Assembly: GCF_015277855.1 (NCBI RefSeq)
Contig: NZ_CP063812.1
Span: forward strand, 3,100,001-3,164,000
Source: Microbacterium cremeum
GTDB taxonomy: Bacteria; Actinomycetota; Actinomycetes; Actinomycetales; Microbacteriaceae
Length of the DNA stretch: 64,000 bases
Direction of reading: 5' to 3'
Part shown: one piece after another, positions 61,005 to 64,000 of the stretch
Layout: the number at the start of each line of letters is the position of its first letter
Numbering within the stretch: position 1 is the first letter of the stretch
Made by a program: the position numbers and the translations under genes
Notes under the pieces: model-generated
Told to the model about the DNA's origin: nothing
What the model saw: the letters and a program-made list of their open reading frames with translations, nothing else
Database searches by the model: none

Positions 61005-62381
61005 ATGACCGACACCGTTCTCACCGGACTCCAGCCCGATCTCGAGGCCGATGCGCGCGTGCGCGCCGACGACCGCGGGCACGTGTTCCATTCGTGGAGC
61101 GCGCAGGCCCTCATCGACCCGCTGCCGGTCGCCGCGGGCGAGGGCTCGACGTTCTGGGACTACGCCGGCAATGCCTACCTCGACTTCAGCTCGCAGCTGG
61201 TGAACCTCAACCTCGGGCATCAGCATCCGGATCTCGTCCGCGCCATCCAGGACCAGGCGGGCCGACTCGCGACCATCCAGCCGTCGATGGCGAACGACGT
61301 GCGGGGCGAGCTCGCGCGCCGCATCGCCGGGGTCGCGGGCGACGGGTTCGAGAAGGTGTTCTTCACCAACGGCGGCGCCGACGCGAACGAGAACGCGGTG
61401 CGCATGGCGCGCCTGGTGACCGGCCGTCGCAAGGTGCTGTCGATGTACCGCAGCTACCACGGCAACACGGCGACCGCGATCTCGCTCACGGGCGACCCGC
61501 GGCGCTGGCCGAACGAGCCCGCCGACGGCTCGGTCGCGAAGTTCTTCGGGCCCTACCCCTACCGCTCGGCGTTCCACTCGTCGACGCCCGAGGAGGAGAC
61601 CCAGCGTGCGCTCGAGCACCTCGAGCAGACGATCGTGCTCGAGGGCGCCTCGACGATCGCCGCGATCGTCATCGAGACGATCGTGGGCACCAACGGCGTG
61701 CTCGTACCTCCGCCCGGGTATCTCGCCGGCGTGCGCGAACTGTGCGACCGCTTCGGCATCGTCTACATCGCCGACGAGGTCATGGTCGGGTTCGGCCGCG
61801 TGGGCGAGTGGTTCGCGTTCCAGGCTTTCGACGTCGTGCCCGACCTCATCACGTTCGCGAAGGGCGTGAACTCCGGGTACGTGCCGCTCGGCGGCGTCGT
61901 CATCTCGGACCGCATCGCCGCACACTTCGACACGGTCGCCTTCCCCGGCGGTCTGACGTACTCCGGACACCCTCTCGCGTGCGCGGCGGGCGTCGCGACG
62001 TTCGAGGTCTTCGAGCGCGATGGCATCCTCGAGCGCGTGCGCGACCTCGGCTCGCGCGTCGTCGAGCCGCGCCTGCGCGACATCGCCTCGCGGCATCCGT
62101 CCGTCGGCGACGTGCGCGGAATGGGCCTGTTCTGGGCGATCGAGCTGGTGAAGGATCGCGATACCCGCGAGCAGCTCGTGCCGTTCAACGCGAGCGGGGC
62201 GGATGCCGCACCCGTCGCGGCCGTCGCCGCGGCGTGCAAGCGGGACGGGGTGTGGCCGTTCACCCATTTCAACCGCGTGCACGTGGCCCCGCCCCTCGTC
62301 GTCTCGGAGGACGAGCTCGTGCGCGGCCTGGACGTCATCGACCGCGCCCTCGCAGCCGCCGACGAGCACGCCGCCCGCTGA
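61005..62381 (+). CDS. Class III aminotransferase, probable beta-alanine (omega-amino acid) type, copy 2
   Basis: A 458-residue PLP enzyme paralogous to the one at 20991, sharing HVFHSWSAQ at the start, KVFFTNGGADANENAVRMAR, YRSYHGNTATAI, and the Schiff-base lysine in FAKGVNSGYVPLGG (about residue 287). It has a longer C-terminal region (PFNASGADAAPVAAVAAACKRDG) than copy 1. With MmsA next to it, the expected substrate is beta-alanine or another omega-amino acid. AAGGA precedes ATG 61005. A hairpin of the GCTCCGCAGTCA family follows the stop. Confidence 0.9.
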   Translation: MTDTVLTGLQPDLEADARVRADDRGHVFHSWSAQALIDPLPVAAGEGSTFWDYAGNAYLDFSSQLVNLNLGHQHPDLVRAIQDQAGRLATIQPSMANDVRGELARRIAGVAGDGFEKVFFTNGGADANENAVRMARLVTGRRKVLSMYRSYHGNTATAISLTGDPRRWPNEPADGSVAKFFGPYPYRSAFHSSTPEEETQRALEHLEQTIVLEGASTIAAIVIETIVGTNGVLVPPPGYLAGVRELCDRFGIVYIADEVMVGFGRVGEWFAFQAFDVVPDLITFAKGVNSGYVPLGGVVISDRIAAHFDTVAFPGGLTYSGHPLACAAGVATFEVFERDGILERVRDLGSRVVEPRLRDIASRHPSVGDVRGMGLFWAIELVKDRDTREQLVPFNASGADAAPVAAVAAACKRDGVWPFTHFNRVHVAPPLVVSEDELVRGLDVIDRALAAADEHAAR

Positions 62382-62409
62382 TCCTCCCCCTCTCGTCCCA
62401 CTCCCCCTC

Positions 62410-62471
62410 GCTCCGCAGTCACTTTTCGTCCTCACCCACCCCCTCGCACCCGCCGTTCCTGACTGCGGAGC
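62410..62471. repeat. Fifth copy of the GCTCCGCAGTCA hairpin
   Basis: GCTCCGCAGTCA (62410-62421) and TGACTGCGGAGC (62460-62471) enclose 38 bp. Arms are identical to the copies at 102-365; the inside has diverged (CTTTTCGTCCTC). It lies 29 bp after the aminotransferase stop. Confidence 0.9.
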
Positions 62472-62486
62472 GGAAGGGCCCGGGCC

Positions 62487-62612
62487 CGGTGCGCGGCGGC
62501 CGATGCGCAGGGGCCGATGCGCGGGGCCCGATGCGCGGGGGCCGGTGCGCGGGGGCCGGTGCGCGGGGCCCGATGCGCAGGGGCCGATGCGCGGGATCCG
62601 ATGCGCGGGAAT
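62487..62612. repeat. Nine-copy 14-bp tandem array
   Basis: Nine consecutive 14-bp units of the form CGATGCGCGGGGGC (62487 to 62612), with CGGTGCGC and GCAG variants. Because 14 is not a multiple of three it is not coding. It begins 15 bp after the hairpin and ends 64 bp before the start of the next gene. The interval 62382-62675 holds no gene otherwise. Confidence 0.92.
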
Positions 62613-62675
62613 GAAACGACGACGCCTGTGGTTATCCATGTACTCAGCCCTATGCCGGGGCTGCAGGAGGGGACA

Positions 62676-63083
62676 GTGGGCAAGAACTACGTCGACATCG
62701 AGAACGACCGTGGCGAGACGCTGCGCTACCGCAAGCACGTGAACGGTCGGGGCCTCATCGCGCACGGCGCGAAGGTGCACCCGAGCGCGATCGTCGAAGC
62801 GGGCGCTTATGTCGAACCGGGCGTTCAGATCGCCGCGGGCGCGCATGTCGGCCGCGGCGTATGGGTCGAGTCGGATGCGGTGATCGGTCCCGACGCCGAG
62901 ATCGCGCCCCACGCGCACATCGGACCGCGCGCGGCCATCGGCCCGCGCGCCAAGATCGGCGTTCGCACCCAGGTCGGCACCGACGCCCGCGTCGCTGGGG
63001 GCTCGCTCATCGGCGACGACCAGACCATCGCCGACGGCGAGCGCGTCGCCACCGACCGGCGAGGGCTGCGGCTCGCCGCCTGA
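62676..63083 (+). CDS. Left-handed beta-helix (hexapeptide-repeat) protein
   Basis: A 135-residue protein whose middle (about residues 25-115) is a run of hexapeptide-like repeats (SAIVEAGAYVEPGVQIAAGAHVGRGVWVESDAVIGPDAEIAPHAHIGPRAAIGPRAKIGVRT), the left-handed beta-helix of gamma-carbonic anhydrases and acyltransferases. His residues that could bind zinc are few (HAHIGP). Catalysis is unproven. GTG 62676 follows AGGAGGGG. Any upstream in-frame start would translate the tandem array and is rejected. Confidence 0.82.
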   Translation: MGKNYVDIENDRGETLRYRKHVNGRGLIAHGAKVHPSAIVEAGAYVEPGVQIAAGAHVGRGVWVESDAVIGPDAEIAPHAHIGPRAAIGPRAKIGVRTQVGTDARVAGGSLIGDDQTIADGERVATDRRGLRLAA

Positions 63084-63147
63084 CCCACCGGTCTGCGGAC
63101 AGCCCGGCGGACGGCGAATCTCCGCGGTGCTGGGCTAGCCTGGCGCG

Positions 63148-63762
63148 ATGGCGTCCGCACGACCCCGCCGCAGCGGCGCGACCTTCGCGGTCGCCCTCGT
63201 CCTCGCGGTGGTGGTCGCGGTCGTCTGGCTCGCCGCGAGCGGACGGATGCCGTGGGCAGAGGCCGGCCCGACCGCGAGCAGCGCTCCTTCGAACGCGTCC
63301 GCTGCGCCGGCCGACGGCCTCCCGTCGCGCCCCGGCGACGCCTTCGCGCTCACTGTGACGTACGTCTTCGACGGCGACACCATCGAGGCGCGCATGCAGG
63401 AGCCGAACGAGGTCGTGGCGACGTCGAACCCGATCCGCGTCCGGCTCATCGGCATCGACACGCCCGAGGGCACACCCTCTCCCGAGTGCTGGGCGGACGA
63501 GGCCCGTGCGCATCTGGCCGAGCTGCTGCCCGAGGGGTCCACGGTGTGGGCGGCGCCCGACACCGAGACGTGGGACCGCTACGATCGCGCGCTGTTCAAC
63601 CTGTGGACCGACGACGGCCGCTTCGTGAACCACGAGCTCGTCGCGGCGGGCGACGCCGAGGCGATCCGGGTGTGGCCGAACGTGGCGTTCTACGATCTGC
63701 TGGCCGCCGCGCAGGCCCAGGCCGAGGCATCCGGTGCCGGCAGGTGGGGCGCGTGCGGCTGA
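63148..63762 (+). CDS. Thermonuclease (SNase)-like protein, membrane-anchored
   Basis: A 204-residue protein. One N-terminal membrane segment (about residues 12-31) is followed by a Ser/Ala/Pro linker and an SNase fold: VFDGDTIEARM, IRVRLIGIDTPE (Arg and Glu of the active site), then WDRYDRALFNLWTDDGRFVNHELVAAGDAEAIRVWPN with the second Arg. It would act outside the membrane as a phosphodiesterase. ATG 63148 follows TAGCCT by 6 bases without a ribosome site, suggesting leaderless transcription. Confidence 0.88.
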   Translation: MASARPRRSGATFAVALVLAVVVAVVWLAASGRMPWAEAGPTASSAPSNASAAPADGLPSRPGDAFALTVTYVFDGDTIEARMQEPNEVVATSNPIRVRLIGIDTPEGTPSPECWADEARAHLAELLPEGSTVWAAPDTETWDRYDRALFNLWTDDGRFVNHELVAAGDAEAIRVWPNVAFYDLLAAAQAQAEASGAGRWGACG

Positions 63763-63769
63763 GCCCGCT

Positions 63770-64000
63770 CTACGCGAACAGGTACAGCACGAACCCGATG
63801 AGGGGCAGCGTGCCCTGGAGGAGTGCCGGACGCAGGTACTTCATACCGGTCGTGAGCAGCACGAGCGCCGCCGCGACCATCGAGCCGAGGCTGAACAGCA
63901 CGAGGGCGAGTCCCGCTGCACGCACGCCGCTCTCGTCCGCGCCGGTGAGGAAGAGCACGATGCCGAGCACGGTGCCGACCGCGAGGAACAGGTTGTAGAA
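63770..64000 (-). CDS. DUF1304-like membrane protein, cut by the window edge
   Basis: The C-terminal 76 residues of a minus-strand membrane protein; the reading frame stays open to 64000, so the start lies outside the window. It has three predicted membrane segments (NLFLAVGTVLGIVLFLTG, ALVLFSLGSMVAAALVLLTTG, LLQGTLPLIGFVLYLFA). The FYNLFLAVG and LRPALLQGTLPLIG texts resemble the DUF1304 family. Convergent with the SNase-like gene, 7 bp apart. Function unknown. Confidence 0.65.
   Translation of the reverse strand, partial: FYNLFLAVGTVLGIVLFLTGADESGVRAAGLALVLFSLGSMVAAALVLLTTGMKYLRPALLQGTLPLIGFVLYLFA

Noticed and set aside
62517..62675. Extended N-terminus for the beta-helix protein
   Set aside because: It would translate the 14-bp tandem array; GTG 62676 has an excellent ribosome site directly upstream.

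Overview
The window is very GC-rich (about 70% by eye), with strongly G/C-ending codons, frequent GTG starts, several leaderless-looking genes, and an actinobacterial gene set: an Lhr-Nei2 pair, a DivIVA/FilP-type coiled-coil protein, PucR and Lrp regulators, CHRD and PspC proteins. It reads as chromosome of a Microbacteriaceae member, most likely Microbacterium or a close relative. That assignment is inference from gene content and repeats. No rRNA, tRNA, insertion sequence, prophage or CRISPR array was found.

Layout. 1-462: four hairpin repeat units and a short tandem array. 463-4297 (minus): dipeptide/oligopeptide ABC importer, binding protein plus two permeases, with a strong stem-loop after the binding-protein gene. 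4.5-8.6 kb: single genes (spermidine-synthase-like methyltransferase, TPR protein, SprT-like metalloprotein, ComB-like protein, SRPBCC-like protein, FMN reductase). 8.9-13.3 kb (minus): sensor kinase, response regulator and an FtsX/MacB-type ABC exporter. 13.3-20.9 kb (plus): probable reductive pyrimidine catabolism operon (beta-ureidopropionase, dihydropyrimidinase, LLM-class flavin oxidoreductase, NMT1/THI5-type ABC importer), followed by a beta-alanine-type aminotransferase and, after an unrelated two-component pair, a CoA-acylating semialdehyde dehydrogenase. Together these could convert a (dihydro)pyrimidine through beta-alanine and malonate semialdehyde to acetyl-CoA. 26.7-31.7 kb: lipid kinase, then an Lrp regulator divergent from a three-gene unit (DUF6421-like protein, short-chain dehydrogenase, threonine-aldolase-like enzyme). 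31.9-46.2 kb: FilP-like protein, M3 peptidase, NUDIX-like protein, small membrane and secreted proteins, esterase, an ABC-F ATPase behind a probable leader-peptide attenuator, PspC, Lhr helicase. 46.2-62.4 kb: Nei2, a PotABCD-type importer, an amidohydrolase, a cysteine hydrolase, a PuuB-like amine oxidase, cupin, alcohol dehydrogenase, PucR regulator, and a second copy of the semialdehyde dehydrogenase/aminotransferase pair. 62.7-64.0 kb: beta-helix protein, SNase-like nuclease, and a partial DUF1304-like membrane protein.

The two metabolic islands end in the same two-enzyme module (class III aminotransferase plus MmsA-type dehydrogenase). One is fed by a pyrimidine-type front end, the other by a polyamine/amine-type front end.

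The non-coding layer is rich. One dispersed palindromic repeat (core GTCGTTGAGCGA ... GAGACGAAACG) occurs at about eleven places and has entered a coding sequence. Five other hairpin families sit just after the 3' ends of transcription units. The octamer GGCATCCG/CGGATGCC is strongly over-represented.
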